Source: Mycolicibacter minnesotensis (GTDB taxonomy: Bacteria; Actinomycetota; Actinomycetes; Mycobacteriales; Mycobacteriaceae). From it: 64,000 bases of DNA. A model generated the notes under the pieces. That model made no database searches, was not told the origin of the DNA, and saw nothing but the letters and a program-made list of their open reading frames with translations. The stretch is from contig NZ_AP022589.1 of assembly GCF_010731755.1 (NCBI RefSeq), positions 868,001 through 932,000 on the forward strand, read 5' to 3'. The translations under genes and the position numbers were made by a program. Shown here one piece after another: positions 21,562 to 30,819 of this stretch (its first letter is position 1; the number at the start of each line of letters is the position of its first letter).

Positions 21562-21920
21562 GGCGACCTCCGGCGGCGTGCATGCGACTTGCTGTTGCTT
21601 GCAGCACCTTAGCGTCTACATGATGGAAACCTGAATTGAATCTGAATAACTCGGACTTTCTACTGTAGAACTTTCCGTCGCGGAGGGCGTTCCTCCGCGG
21701 GGATCGTCCGTAATCCGACTTATGGCCGATCTGCGCAGGACGAGTCCGGCTACCCGGACGAGTCGGCCGCGCCGGCCGCATCCCGGCTGGTATTGGACCG
21801 TAGGCAAACCGTGACCGGCCCGACTCACCGGTGTTACCACTTTGATGCAGGATTTCAACCAGGCCGTTCGGACTTCAGTCCCGGGCAACGCTCGGCGCCG
21901 CGCGACGACGAGGGGGACCC
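21562..21920. other. Divergent intergenic region with a perfect hairpin
   Basis: This 359-bp gap holds no gene I can support. CGCGGAGG (21679-21686), loop GCGTT, CCTCCGCG (21692-21699) form a perfect 8-bp hairpin flanked by a relatively A+T-rich stretch (21620-21680) that probably carries the PE-PPE promoter. Function of the hairpin is unknown. Confidence 0.4.
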
Positions 21921-22352
21921 ATGCGAGGCTTCGTGAGAGGCGCGGGCGCAGGAGCCCTAGGCCTTATCGCCACCGCAGGATTGGCGGCGCCGGCGCAGGC
22001 AAGCCCGGTCGACACCACATTCCTCACCGATCTGGCTGTGGCCGGCATCCCGGTCAGCGACCCGACCACCACCGCAGCCCTCGGCCAGTCCATCTGCCCG
22101 ATGCTGAAAGAGCCCGCGGGTACCGCTGCATCAGTGGCGGCCCCCATCGCCGGGATGGGCGGCGGCCCCAGCATGTCACCACAGATGGCACAGCTGTTCA
22201 CCGAGATTGCGGTCCAGATCTACTGCCCTCAGATGCTGTCCCAGCTGGCCACCGGCCAGGTGCCGGACCTCCCCCAGATCCCCGGGATGTCCGTCGGCAT
22301 CCCCGGCCTCTCCGGTGGCATCCCGGCCATACCTGCCATCCCCCGATTCTGA
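21921..22352 (+). CDS. Small secreted protein, DUF732-like
   Basis: 143 residues with a signal peptide (about 1-27, ending AQAS). The mature part has two Cys (CPMLKEP and YCPQM), likely disulfide-linked, within a helical DUF732-type arrangement (TTFLTDLAVAGIPVSD). The C-terminus is a Pro-Gly-Ile repeat tail (IPGMSVGIPGLSGGIPAIPA). These small exported proteins are abundant in mycobacteria and have no known function. GGGGGA precedes the ATG. It converges with the cyclopropane-synthase gene. Confidence 0.72.
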   Translation: MRGFVRGAGAGALGLIATAGLAAPAQASPVDTTFLTDLAVAGIPVSDPTTTAALGQSICPMLKEPAGTAASVAAPIAGMGGGPSMSPQMAQLFTEIAVQIYCPQMLSQLATGQVPDLPQIPGMSVGIPGLSGGIPAIPAIPRF

Positions 22353-22363
22353 CGGCGGTTCAG

Positions 22364-22382
22364 AGCGCGCTCAAAGCGCGCT
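22364..22382. terminator. Hairpin between convergent genes
   Basis: AGCGCGCT (22364-22371), loop CAA, AGCGCGCT (22375-22382) forms an 8-bp stem, since each arm is self-complementary. It lies in the 40-bp gap between the convergent DUF732 and mycolate-methyltransferase genes. No U-tract is seen. Confidence 0.45.
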
Positions 22383-22392
22383 TCGGACCGGA

Positions 22393-23265
22393 TCACCGGG
22401 CCGACTTCTGCAGGGTGAACTGGTTGACGTCGATGTAGCCGGTCCGAAAGCCGTTGGCACAGCCCGTCAGGTAATGCATGTACCTGTCATAGACCTCGCG
22501 GCCCTGGACTTCGATGGCCCTGTCCCTGTTGCGCTCCAGGGCGGCCGCCCAGCAGTCGAGGGTCCGTGCGTAGTGCGGCTGCAGTGACTGCCTGCGGGTC
22601 AGGGTGAAACCCGCTCGGGCCGAATGCTCCTCGACCATCTCGATGGTGGGCAAGCGGCCGCCGGGGAAGATCTCGGTGGCGATGAACTTGATGAAGCGGG
22701 CCATCGAGAACGTCAGCGGCATGCCGCGCGCGGTCATCTGCGGCAACGTCAGGCCGGTGATGGTGTGCAGCAGCATCACGCCATCGGCCGGCAAGGCCTC
22801 GTAGGCCATGGCGAAGAAGTCGTCGTAGCGCTCGTGCCCGAAGTGTTCGAAGGCCCCGATGGACACGATTCGGTCCACCGGTTCGCCGAAGTTCTCCCAC
22901 CCCTCGAGCAGTACTCGCTTGGTGCGCCTGCCGTTCATGCGGTCGAAGACGGACTCCACATGGGTGGCCTGATTCCTGCTCAAGGTCAGGCCGATGACGT
23001 TGACGTCGTGACGTTGAAGCGCGCGCCGCATGGTGGCGCCCCAGCCACAACCGATGTCGAGCAGCGTCATGCCTGGTTGCAATCCCAGCTTGCCCAGCGC
23101 CAGATCGATCTTGGCGATCTGCGCCTCTTCCAGGGACATGTCGTCACGTTCGAAGTAGGCGCAGCTGTAGGTCTGGGTCGGGTCGAGAAAGAGTCGGAAA
23201 AAATCGTCAGACAGGTCGTAGTGAGCCTGCACGTCATCGAAATGCGGTGTCAGTTTTGTTTGCAT
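22393..23265 (-). CDS. Cyclopropane mycolic acid synthase family methyltransferase
   Basis: 290 residues, the usual length of CmaA/MmaA/PcaA enzymes. SAM motif I is LLDIGCGWG; the N-terminus has FDDVQAHYDLSDDFFRLFLDPTQTYSCAYFE, a hallmark of the family, and VSIGAFEHFGHERYDDFF lies near the active site. It methylates or cyclopropanates double bonds in meromycolate chains bound to acyl carrier protein. Which modification it makes cannot be told without alignment. ATG 23265 gives the standard N-terminus (MQTKLTPHFDD); upstream codons in the same frame are not conserved. Confidence 0.9.
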   Translation of the reverse strand: MQTKLTPHFDDVQAHYDLSDDFFRLFLDPTQTYSCAYFERDDMSLEEAQIAKIDLALGKLGLQPGMTLLDIGCGWGATMRRALQRHDVNVIGLTLSRNQATHVESVFDRMNGRRTKRVLLEGWENFGEPVDRIVSIGAFEHFGHERYDDFFAMAYEALPADGVMLLHTITGLTLPQMTARGMPLTFSMARFIKFIATEIFPGGRLPTIEMVEEHSARAGFTLTRRQSLQPHYARTLDCWAAALERNRDRAIEVQGREVYDRYMHYLTGCANGFRTGYIDVNQFTLQKSAR

Positions 23266-23628
23266 AGCAATGTGCTCTCGACCCAAGGCCGAAAGCCTCC
23301 CCCTTCTTGTGTGCTCCGATCGCGCTTGTGTGCTCCGATCGCGCGCCCCACGTCGCAACCGCCGAGGTGACAACGCCACCCCACAGGCTGAGACAGGATG
23401 CGCCGGATCGATTCCCCAGTTCGCCTGACCAGGCCCGCCATCGCGCGACGGCCCGTCCTTGCGCTGTATTCATGGCGGGAATCCCCCTCCCGACACGGCC
23501 GACCCACGCCGGGCGGCCGGACTGAGGTGTTCCCGCAACGCGCGATCACCAAACCCAACGCGGATCGGTGGGCGGTGGGCGAATACGCCGCTACAGCGGC
23601 CAATAAATTATCGGCCGGGTAAAGAGAA
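23266..23628. other. Intergenic region with a 19-bp tandem duplication
   Basis: There is no gene I can support here. A perfect 19-bp unit (TTGTGTGCTCCGATCGCGC) occurs twice in a row at 23307-23344, about 40 bp upstream of the cyclopropane-synthase ATG. Duplication of a promoter-proximal segment could alter regulator binding. The 3' end (23605-23628) is A+T-rich. Confidence 0.45.
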
Positions 23629-23919
23629 TTAGCTGGTACCGAGCGGATCGATCGTCGCGGCCACGTAGAGCATCACCGTGGCCGCCGTCGTCATCGTCGC
23701 GAAGTCCAGGCCCCGGTCACGTAGCACCAGCAACCCGGCCCGGTCCTCGGAGAGCACCAACCTCAGCGCGGCGGCCACCCCGGTGCCGATCCCGATCAGC
23801 AGCGCGCCGCGCCGCCAGAAGTTCGCCCCGGCCAGTATGAACGCCGCCGCGAAGATCAGCCCGACCAGCAGGATCGGCCACTGCGCGGCGATCACCCGAC
23901 GGACGCCGACGGACTTCAC
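23629..23919 (-). CDS. DUF3017 membrane protein (Rv3355c-like)
   Basis: 96 residues with three predicted transmembrane helices ([37 protein letters not shown] and [15 protein letters not shown]). The family is found after folD in most actinobacteria and has no established function. GTG 23919 overlaps the folD stop in GTGA, which decides the start and shows translational coupling. Confidence 0.82.
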   Translation of the reverse strand: MKSVGVRRVIAAQWPILLVGLIFAAAFILAGANFWRRGALLIGIGTGVAAALRLVLSEDRAGLLVLRDRGLDFATMTTAATVMLYVAATIDPLGTS

Positions 23920-24764
23920 AGCGTGCTCTCGACCCGTTCCACCACGTTGGTCAGCAGGAATGCCCGGGTCAGCGGGCCCACGCCGCCCGGGTTGGGTGAC
24001 ACGTGACCGGCCACCTCCCACACGTCGGGGTGGACGTCGCCGACCAGCCCGGCGTCAGTACGCGACACCCCGACGTCGACGATGGCCGCGCCCGGACGCA
24101 CCATGTCGGCGGTGAGCATGTGCGGTACCCCGACCGCGGCCACGATGATGTCGGCCTGACGGGTGAGCTCCGCCAGATCACGGGTCCCGGTGTGGCACAG
24201 CGTGACGGTGGCATTCTCCGAGCGGCGGGTCAGCAGCAACCCCAGCGGACGACCGACCGTCACGCCGCGGCCAATCACGACGACATGCGCACCGGCGATC
24301 GGCACCTCGTAACGGCGCAACAGGTGCACGATGCCGCGCGGGGTGCACGGCAACGCCGCCGGGGTGCCCAGCACCAACCGACCCAGGTTGGTCGGATGCA
24401 GCCCATCCGCATCCTTCGCCGGATCGACTCGCTCAAGTGCGGCGTTCTCATCAAGGTGCTTGGGCAGCGGCAACTGCACGATGTATCCGGTGCATTCATC
24501 GTTGGCGTTCAGCTCGTCGATGGTGTCGTTGAGCTGGGCCGGACTGCAATCCGCCGGCAGGTCCCGGCGAATCGAGGTGATACCCACCTTGGCGCAGTCG
24601 GCGTGCTTGCCACGCACGTAGGCGTGCGAGCCGGGGTCATCCCCGACCAGGATCGTGCCCAATCCCGGCGTGCGTCCTTGGGCGGACAGCGCCGCCACTC
24701 GTGCCTGAAGGTCGACGAAGATCTCGTCGCGCGTAGCCTTGCCGTCCAACGTTATTGCACCCAC
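23916..24764 (-). CDS. folD: Methylenetetrahydrofolate dehydrogenase / cyclohydrolase
   Basis: 282 residues, normal for FolD (Rv3356c). It interconverts 5,10-methylene-THF, 5,10-methenyl-THF and 10-formyl-THF with NADP. Motifs are [10 protein letters not shown] with the catalytic Tyr and Lys, [25 protein letters not shown], the NADP-binding [11 protein letters not shown] and the C-terminal [17 protein letters not shown] 24764 (VGAITLDGK) gives the conserved N-terminus; upstream sequence in the same frame crosses the 57-bp repeats and is not coding. Confidence 0.96.
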   Translation of the reverse strand: MGAITLDGKATRDEIFVDLQARVAALSAQGRTPGLGTILVGDDPGSHAYVRGKHADCAKVGITSIRRDLPADCSPAQLNDTIDELNANDECTGYIVQLPLPKHLDENAALERVDPAKDADGLHPTNLGRLVLGTPAALPCTPRGIVHLLRRYEVPIAGAHVVVIGRGVTVGRPLGLLLTRRSENATVTLCHTGTRDLAELTRQADIIVAAVGVPHMLTADMVRPGAAIVDVGVSRTDAGLVGDVHPDVWEVAGHVSPNPGGVGPLTRAFLLTNVVERVESTL

Positions 24765-24800
24765 GCGGACAGTCTGGCATGCCCGCGTGCGGCACAGACG

Positions 24801-24959
24801 ATGGCGACCCGCTGCGCCCGGCTTCGCCGCGCTTGCGATCGCCGCGCAAACCCAAACATGGCGACCCGCTGCGCCCGGCTTCGCCGCGCTTGCGATCGCC
24901 GCGCAAACCCAAACATGGCGACCCGCTGCGCCCGGCTTCGCCGCGCTTGCGATCGCCAT
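24801..24959. repeat. Three tandem 57-bp repeats (VNTR/MIRU-like)
   Basis: Units start at 24801, 24858 and 24915; the third is truncated after about 45 bp. Each unit opens ATGGCGACCCGCTGCGCCCG and its ends (GGCGA...TCGCC) form an imperfect inverted repeat. The array fills the gap between folD and the oxidoreductase and ends about 12 bp before the latter's ATG. The units are adjacent with no spacers, so it is not a CRISPR array. Confidence 0.92.
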
Positions 24960-24971
24960 TAGGCTCCCGCT

Positions 24972-26156
24972 ATGCCCGTTCCCGACGTCTTCAGTCCCGC
25001 GAAGCTCGGCCCGATCACGTTGCGCAACCGGATCATCAAGGCTGCGACGTTCGAGAACCGCACGCCCAACGCACTGGCCTCCGACGACCTCGTCGAATAT
25101 CACCGGCTCCCGGCCGCCGGCGGCGTCGGCATGACCACCGTCGCCTACTGCGCGGTCTCGCAGGGCGGGCGCACCTCCAACGACGGGCTGTGGATGCGCC
25201 CGGAGGCGGTCGCCGGGCTGCGCCGACTCACGGACGCGGTACACGCCGAGGGAGCCCTGGTCAGCGCTCAGATCGGCCATGCCGGCCCGGTCGCCGACGC
25301 ACGCTCCAACAAGGCCCGCGCCCTGGCCCCGGTGCGGTTCTTCAACCCGATCGGCATGCGTTTCGCCAAGAAGGCCACCCGCGACGACATCGACCAGGTC
25401 ATCGCTCAGCACGCCGACGCCGCCCGCTACGCCGTAGACGCCGGATTCGACGCCGTCGAGATCCATCTGGGCCACAACTACCTGGCGAGTTCGTTTCTGA
25501 GCCCGCTGATCAACCGCCGCTCCGACGAGTTCGGCGGGTCGCTGTCCAACCGCGCCAAAGTGGCCCGCGGCATCGTCGAAGCGGTTCATCGCGCGGTGGG
25601 CGGCCAGATCGCAGTGACGGCCAAGCTGAATATGGCCGACGGCGTTCGCGGCGGTATCAACCTGGACGAGTCGCTGACCACCGCGAAGTGGTTGCAGGAC
25701 GACGGCGGTCTGGACGCATTGGAGCTGACCGCCGGCAGTTCCCTGGTCAACCCGATGTATCTGTTCCGCGGGCACGCCCCGGTCAAAGAGTTCGCCAAGG
25801 TCTTTCCCCCGCCGTTGAGCTGGGGCATGCGGATGACCGGCAACAAGTTCCTGCGCGAATATCCCTACACCGACGCCTACCTGCTGGATAACGCGCGACT
25901 GTTCCGCGCTGAGCTGTCGATGCCGCTGATCCTGCTGGGCGGGGTCACCAACCGCGCAACGATGGATCAGGCCATGGCCGAAGGGTTCGAATTCGTGGCG
26001 ATGGCACGGGCGTTGCTGGCCGAGCCTGACCTGGTCAACCGGATCGCCGCCGAGTCGTCGACGCTCTCGGAATGCATCCACTGCAACCAGTGCATGCCGA
26101 CGATCTATGAACGCACGCACTGCGTCGTTACCGGCGCACCGGACGTAACTCGCTAG
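24972..26156 (+). CDS. NADH:flavin oxidoreductase, Old Yellow Enzyme family (Rv3359-like)
   Basis: 394 residues with a TIM-barrel OYE/2,4-dienoyl-CoA-reductase domain. Motifs are [57 protein letters not shown] and [13 protein letters not shown]. The end has C-X2-C-X2-C (ECIHCNQCM), recalling the Fe-S ligands of larger dienoyl-CoA reductases although the C-terminal domains are absent. The substrate is unknown. Start ATG 24972 follows the 57-bp repeat array closely, so the ribosome binding region is set partly by the repeat. Confidence 0.85.
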   Translation: MPVPDVFSPAKLGPITLRNRIIKAATFENRTPNALASDDLVEYHRLPAAGGVGMTTVAYCAVSQGGRTSNDGLWMRPEAVAGLRRLTDAVHAEGALVSAQIGHAGPVADARSNKARALAPVRFFNPIGMRFAKKATRDDIDQVIAQHADAARYAVDAGFDAVEIHLGHNYLASSFLSPLINRRSDEFGGSLSNRAKVARGIVEAVHRAVGGQIAVTAKLNMADGVRGGINLDESLTTAKWLQDDGGLDALELTAGSSLVNPMYLFRGHAPVKEFAKVFPPPLSWGMRMTGNKFLREYPYTDAYLLDNARLFRAELSMPLILLGGVTNRATMDQAMAEGFEFVAMARALLAEPDLVNRIAAESSTLSECIHCNQCMPTIYERTHCVVTGAPDVTR

Positions 26157-26167
26157 AGTTGACGGCG

Positions 26168-28777
26168 ATGAGTCACCCAGCCCCGCCGGTGCTGACCGTC
26201 CGTTACGACGGATCACAAGGCACGTTCTCCGCAGGCCACGACGTTGTCATCGGACGTGACCTGCGCGCTGACGTGCGGATCCCCCATCCCCTGGTGTCGC
26301 GGGCTCACCTACTTCTGCGCTTCGAGCAGGGTCGGTGGCTGGGTGTCGACAATGGCTCCCTCAACGGGATCTACGTCAACGGCCAGCGAGTACCGGTGGT
26401 CGAGATCCGCGATGGACAGGCCGTGAGCCTCGGCAACCCGGACGGGCCGCGGGTCTCCTTCGAGGTGGGACGGCACCAGGGCCAGGCCGGCCGGCCTCCG
26501 CAGACCGTCTCGATCCAGGTCCCCCAGCCCGGCATCGCACGCCCGAGCCGGCCGCCGCAGTCGCAGGGTTGGCCCTCACCGCCAGTCCAACAGCCCTACC
26601 GGCCGCCCACGGGACCGGCGCCCTACCCCCCACCACCACCGGCGGCGCCCCGACCACCGGTCTACCCGGCCGGCCCCTCCGGCCCCGTAGGCGAACCAGC
26701 GGCGCTGCGTCCGAACTATCAGCCGGCGCCCGCAGAGGTGTTCCAGCCCCAACAGTCGGCCACCCGGATGGCACCGGTATCGGCGACGCCGCCGGAGGCC
26801 GGCAGCATCGCCACCCGAATGATCGACATCCTGAGGCCCTCCTCGGCGTCAGCACCCAACGCGCCGGCCGGAGCGCTGACCATCGGCCGCGCCATCGACA
26901 ACGACGTGGTGATCTCCGACGTGCTGGCCTCGCGGCACCACGCCATGCTGGTTCCGACACCGCTGGGCACTGAGATCCGCGACAGCCGGAGCATCAACGG
27001 AACATTCGTCAACGGCGTCCGCATCGGCTCGGCGATCCTGTCCGAGGGCGACGTCGTCACCATCGGCAACGTCGACCTGGAACTTCACGGCGGCACTCTG
27101 GTGCGTCGCACCGATTCCACCCCCGGCAGCGGCGGCCTTGAGGTCCGCGATGTCTGTTTCGACGTCGAGGGCGGCAAGCGGCTGCTCAACAACATCTCCC
27201 TCAACGCCCGGCCGGGCACCCTCACCGCGATCATCGGTGGCTCGGGTGCGGGCAAGACCACCCTGGCCCGGCTGATCGCCGGCTACACCAGCCCCAGTTC
27301 CGGAATCACTCTCTTCGAGGGACACAACATCCATTCCGACTACGCCTCGCTGCGCAGCAGAATCGGGATGGTCCCCCAGGACGACGTGGTGCACCGCCAG
27401 CTGACCGTCAACCAGGCACTGGGCTACGCAGCCGAGCTACGGCTACCGCCCGACAGCAGCCAAGCCGACCGCGATCAGGCGGTCGCTCGGGTGCTCGAGG
27501 AACTCGAGATGACCAAGCACGCCGAGACTCGGGTGGACAAGCTCTCCGGCGGTCAGCGCAAACGTGCCTCGGTGGCGTTGGAGCTGCTGACGGGGCCCTC
27601 GTTGCTGCTGCTCGACGAACCGACATCCGGTCTGGACCCGGCACTGGACCGTCAGGTCATGCTGATGCTGCGCGGCCTTGCCGATGCCGGTCGTGTGGTC
27701 ATGGTGGTCACCCACTCGGTGGCCTACCTCGATGTCTGCGACCAGATTCTGTTGCTCGCTCCCGGCGGCAAGATGGCCTATTGCGGTCCGCCCAAAGAAG
27801 TCTTCCCGGCCATGGGCGCCGACAACTGGGCCGACATCTTCGCCAACGTGGGTGCCGACCCCGACGAAGCCAACCGGCGCTTCCTGGAACGCGACGGCGG
27901 CCAGCGGTCCTCTGCGGCGGTAGCCGAGACACCGCCGGCCGACCTCGGCAAGCCGGCGGCCACCAGCCTGCTCAAACAGCTCTCGACGATCGCGCGCCGC
28001 CAGATCCGGCTGATCGTCTCCGACCGTGGCTACTCGATCTTCCTGGCACTGCTGCCCTTCATCGTGGGCATTTTGTCGCTGACCGTCGAAGGCAGCCATG
28101 GACTGGGCATACCCGGCCCCGATGCGCCCACCGAACCGCGCTACATCATGGTGCTGCTCAATATCGGCGCTGTTTTCATGGGTACCGCGCTGACCATCCG
28201 AGATCTGATCGGCGAACGCCCGATCTTCCGAAGAGAGCAGGCCGTCGGACTGTCGACGGTGGCCTACCTGCTCGCCAAGATCGCGGTGTTCTGCGTGTTC
28301 GCCACGATCCAGGCCGCCATCGCCACCACGATCGTGGTGGTGGGCAAGGGCGGCCCCGCACGCGACGCAGTGCTGTTGGGCAGCGTGAATTTCGAGCTGT
28401 TCCTCGGGGTGGCCGGCACCTGTGTGGCCTCGGCGATTCTCGGCTTGGCGCTGTCGGCATTCGCGCAGTCCAACGAGCAGATCATGCCGATGCTGGTGGT
28501 GTCGATCATGTCGCAGCTGGTGCTGTCCAGCGGAATGATCCCGGTCGGCGGCCGGACCGGCCTCGATCAGTTGTCCTGGCTCACCCCGGCGCGCTGGGGA
28601 TACGCGGCGGGCGGGTCGACCGTCGACTTCAACACCCTGATGAATGCGCCGCAGATCCCCAAAGACCGGCTATGGGACCACACCAGGGGGATCTGGCTGC
28701 TCGACATGGGGATGCTGGCGTTGCTGTCGGTGTGCTACAGCCTGCTGGTGTGGTGGAAGATCCGGCTCAAGCGTTAG
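26168..28777 (+). CDS. FHA-FHA-ABC exporter (Rv1747-like)
   Basis: 869 residues. FHA domain 1 (about 8-100: [20 protein letters not shown]) and FHA domain 2 (about 232-310: [20 protein letters not shown]) flank a Pro-rich linker. An ABC ATPase follows (Walker [10 protein letters not shown], signature LSGGQRKRA, Walker [14 protein letters not shown]) and then six transmembrane helices of ABC-2 type. The layout matches M. tuberculosis Rv1747, a cell-envelope lipid or glycolipid exporter regulated by Ser/Thr kinase PknF through its FHA domains. ATG 26168 ([15 protein letters not shown]) matches the Rv1747 start; TTG 26159 is less likely. No kinase gene is adjacent. Confidence 0.92.
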   Translation: MSHPAPPVLTVRYDGSQGTFSAGHDVVIGRDLRADVRIPHPLVSRAHLLLRFEQGRWLGVDNGSLNGIYVNGQRVPVVEIRDGQAVSLGNPDGPRVSFEVGRHQGQAGRPPQTVSIQVPQPGIARPSRPPQSQGWPSPPVQQPYRPPTGPAPYPPPPPAAPRPPVYPAGPSGPVGEPAALRPNYQPAPAEVFQPQQSATRMAPVSATPPEAGSIATRMIDILRPSSASAPNAPAGALTIGRAIDNDVVISDVLASRHHAMLVPTPLGTEIRDSRSINGTFVNGVRIGSAILSEGDVVTIGNVDLELHGGTLVRRTDSTPGSGGLEVRDVCFDVEGGKRLLNNISLNARPGTLTAIIGGSGAGKTTLARLIAGYTSPSSGITLFEGHNIHSDYASLRSRIGMVPQDDVVHRQLTVNQALGYAAELRLPPDSSQADRDQAVARVLEELEMTKHAETRVDKLSGGQRKRASVALELLTGPSLLLLDEPTSGLDPALDRQVMLMLRGLADAGRVVMVVTHSVAYLDVCDQILLLAPGGKMAYCGPPKEVFPAMGADNWADIFANVGADPDEANRRFLERDGGQRSSAAVAETPPADLGKPAATSLLKQLSTIARRQIRLIVSDRGYSIFLALLPFIVGILSLTVEGSHGLGIPGPDAPTEPRYIMVLLNIGAVFMGTALTIRDLIGERPIFRREQAVGLSTVAYLLAKIAVFCVFATIQAAIATTIVVVGKGGPARDAVLLGSVNFELFLGVAGTCVASAILGLALSAFAQSNEQIMPMLVVSIMSQLVLSSGMIPVGGRTGLDQLSWLTPARWGYAAGGSTVDFNTLMNAPQIPKDRLWDHTRGIWLLDMGMLALLSVCYSLLVWWKIRLKR

Positions 28778-28783
28778 CCGGTT

Positions 28784-29353
28784 TCATGCGTCCGCAGCGC
28801 CGTCCAGCCGCAGCCCGTGGGCGGCGGCATAGGTGATCGCCTGAGCGATGTCGATCCGGGTGCCAGTCAGCGATGCCGTGGTCCACAACGTCGGGTCGAC
28901 CCGTGCGCCACGCAGATCCGCCTCGTCCAGCCGGGTGCCGATGGTGCGCGCGCCGGTCAGGTCGGCACCACACAGCACCGCTTTGCGCAGGTCGGCCTCG
29001 ACCAGATTGGTCTCGCGTAACCGGCAGCCGCGCAAGTCCACCGTCCGCAGATCAGCGCCACCGAGTCCGGCCAGGGTGAAGTCCACCTCGTCGAAGACCA
29101 ACGGCCGCATCCGGCACTGGATGAACTGCGATCCCAGCATGCTGCACTGGGTGAACTCGCTGTGCCACAACGAAGCCCGCTCAAAGTGACAGTTGCGGAA
29201 AGCCGACCCCTGGTGCACCGACTCGCCCAGGTCGGCACCGGTGAAGTCGCAGTGGTCGAACACCACCCGTTCGGTGCGCAACCGCGACAGGTCAGCGTCG
29301 CGAAAGTCGTGGCCGACGAATTCCTGGCCGACCCACTCAGTGGCGGCGGTCAA
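28784..29353 (-). CDS. mfpA: Pentapeptide-repeat DNA-gyrase-protecting protein
   Basis: 189 residues made of pentapeptide repeats A(D/N)(L/F)XX, for example FRDADLSRLRTE, CDFTGADLGES and ADLRKAVLCGADLTGART. This forms a right-handed quadrilateral beta-helix that mimics DNA. MfpA (Rv3361c) binds GyrA and lowers fluoroquinolone susceptibility. The start overlaps the MfpB stop by 4 nt. It is the last gene of the five-gene conservon operon reading leftwards from 33608. Confidence 0.93.
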   Translation of the reverse strand: MTAATEWVGQEFVGHDFRDADLSRLRTERVVFDHCDFTGADLGESVHQGSAFRNCHFERASLWHSEFTQCSMLGSQFIQCRMRPLVFDEVDFTLAGLGGADLRTVDLRGCRLRETNLVEADLRKAVLCGADLTGARTIGTRLDEADLRGARVDPTLWTTASLTGTRIDIAQAITYAAAHGLRLDGAADA

Positions 29354-29964
29354 GCCTGCGGCGCCAGGGTGGACAGGGCGTATTCGCTGATCGCGATGAG
29401 AGCGTCACGGGCCGAACGGGGGTCGCGGGCGTCGACGGCGATCACCGGGATGTGTTCGGCCAAAGCCAGCGCCTTGCGCACTGCGGCGACGGGGTACCGC
29501 GGCGCGCCGTCGAACTCGTTGACCGCGATCAGGAACGGCAGATTGCGGTGCTCGAAGAAATCCACGGCAGCGAAGCTGTCCTCCAGTCGGCGGCAGTCGA
29601 CCAGGATGATCGCGCCGATCGCGCCACGCACCAAGTCGTCCCACATGAACCAGAACCGGCGCTGGCCCGGCGTGCCGAACAGGTACAGCACCAGGTCGTC
29701 GGCGAGTGTGAGTCGGCCGAAGTCCATCGCGACCGTGGTGGTCCGCTTGTCCGGGGTGGCCTCCAGGGTGTCGACGCCGACCGATGCGTCGGTGACCAGA
29801 GCCTCGGTACGCAACGGCATGATCTCCGAGACGGTGCCGACGAACGTGGTCTTGCCGACCCCGAATCCACCGGCGATGACGATCTTCGTCGAGGCCGAGT
29901 CCCGGGGGGCTGCGGACCGGTCTGGGAGCCTCTCTGGGGGCCTATCCCAGCGCTCGTAGGCCAC
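29350..29964 (-). CDS. mfpB: Conservon small GTPase
   Basis: 204 residues of the Ras-like CvnD/MfpB group (Rv3362c). G1 is GGFGVGKTT, G3 is the LFGTPGQRRF region and G4 is NEFDG. It is a cytoplasmic GTP switch reported to work with MfpA in modulating gyrase protection. The gene overlaps its upstream DUF742 neighbour by 23 nt and downstream mfpA by 4 nt. Confidence 0.92.
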   Translation of the reverse strand: MAYERWDRPPERLPDRSAAPRDSASTKIVIAGGFGVGKTTFVGTVSEIMPLRTEALVTDASVGVDTLEATPDKRTTTVAMDFGRLTLADDLVLYLFGTPGQRRFWFMWDDLVRGAIGAIILVDCRRLEDSFAAVDFFEHRNLPFLIAVNEFDGAPRYPVAAVRKALALAEHIPVIAVDARDPRSARDALIAISEYALSTLAPQA

Positions 29965-30364
29965 GAAGCGTCCTTCCTATCAGGTCTCGCCGTTCGTCCC
30001 GGGTGGAAGCCTCGGTCAGCGTGGCCCGCACCCGAAGGTATCCGGACGTGACCAGGTCACCCACCAGCACCCGAGCGACGCCCAGCGGCAGGTTGAGCCG
30101 CGCCGAGATCTCGGCGACCGACGGTGACCCCTGGCAGAGTTCCACGATCCGGCCGCGCGGATCGCTGACCGGCCACTGGTTGGGCTGCGCCACCCGCAGG
30201 GTCTGCACCGGAGCTTCCAGCGGTAACAGTACGTCGGTGTGGGTTCGTCCGGCCGTCAGCGTGTACGGCCGGACCAGACTGGCCTCAGTGTCGGGCGGGT
30301 CGGGGGCCGCGGGGATCTCCGGCGCCCGGGGCCGGGCCCATTGCTCGGGGCTGTCCATCACCAT
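29942..30364 (-). CDS. Conservon DUF742 protein
   Basis: 140 residues (Rv3363c-like, CvnC). The DUF742 core has SLVRPYTLTAGRTH, then a winged-helix-like part ending in LPLGVARVLVGDLVTSGYLRV. Family members interact with the conservon kinase and roadblock protein. The first Met (30364) or the one two codons later could be the start. It lies between the GTPase and roadblock genes, as in other conservons. Confidence 0.88.
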   Translation of the reverse strand: MVMDSPEQWARPRAPEIPAAPDPPDTEASLVRPYTLTAGRTHTDVLLPLEAPVQTLRVAQPNQWPVSDPRGRIVELCQGSPSVAEISARLNLPLGVARVLVGDLVTSGYLRVRATLTEASTRDERRDLIGRTLRGLRALG

Positions 30365-30375
30365 TCACCGGCACC

Positions 30376-30819
30376 TCACGAGTGGGCGCCCCGCGCCTGC
30401 GCCGATCGGCGTGCGGACTGGACCACCGCGCCGACCCGCTCCACCAGTACCGCCATCTCGTATCCGATCTGACCGATGTCGCACGACGTGCTGGCCAATG
30501 TCGCCAGGTGCGAGCCGTCTCCGACCCGCATCAACAGCAGGTAGCCGTGCTCCATCTCCACCACCGACTGCAAAACCCGACCGCCCTCGAACAACTGGGA
30601 CGCCCCGGTGGCCAGGCTGGCCAACCCGGAGGCCACCGCGGCCAACTGGTCGGCGCGCTCGGTGGGCAGATGCTCGCTGGCTGCAACCGTCAGGCCGTCG
30701 ACCGACACCAGCACCGCATGCGACACCCCGCGCACCTCACGGGCGAAGTTGGACACCAGCCAGTCCAACGAGCCTTCGGCGGCACGGCGATGCGCGCTGG
30801 AATCGGTGGGGAATGTCAT
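30376..30819 (-). CDS. Conservon roadblock/LC7 protein
   Basis: 147 residues (Rv3364c-like, CvnB). The roadblock/LC7 domain contains [26 protein letters not shown] and [19 protein letters not shown]. These proteins act with the neighbouring small GTPase. The start overlaps the sensor-kinase stop by 4 nt. M. tuberculosis Rv3364c has also been reported outside the cell; nothing here shows an export signal. Confidence 0.9.
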   Translation of the reverse strand: MTFPTDSSAHRRAAEGSLDWLVSNFAREVRGVSHAVLVSVDGLTVAASEHLPTERADQLAAVASGLASLATGASQLFEGGRVLQSVVEMEHGYLLLMRVGDGSHLATLASTSCDIGQIGYEMAVLVERVGAVVQSARRSAQARGAHS

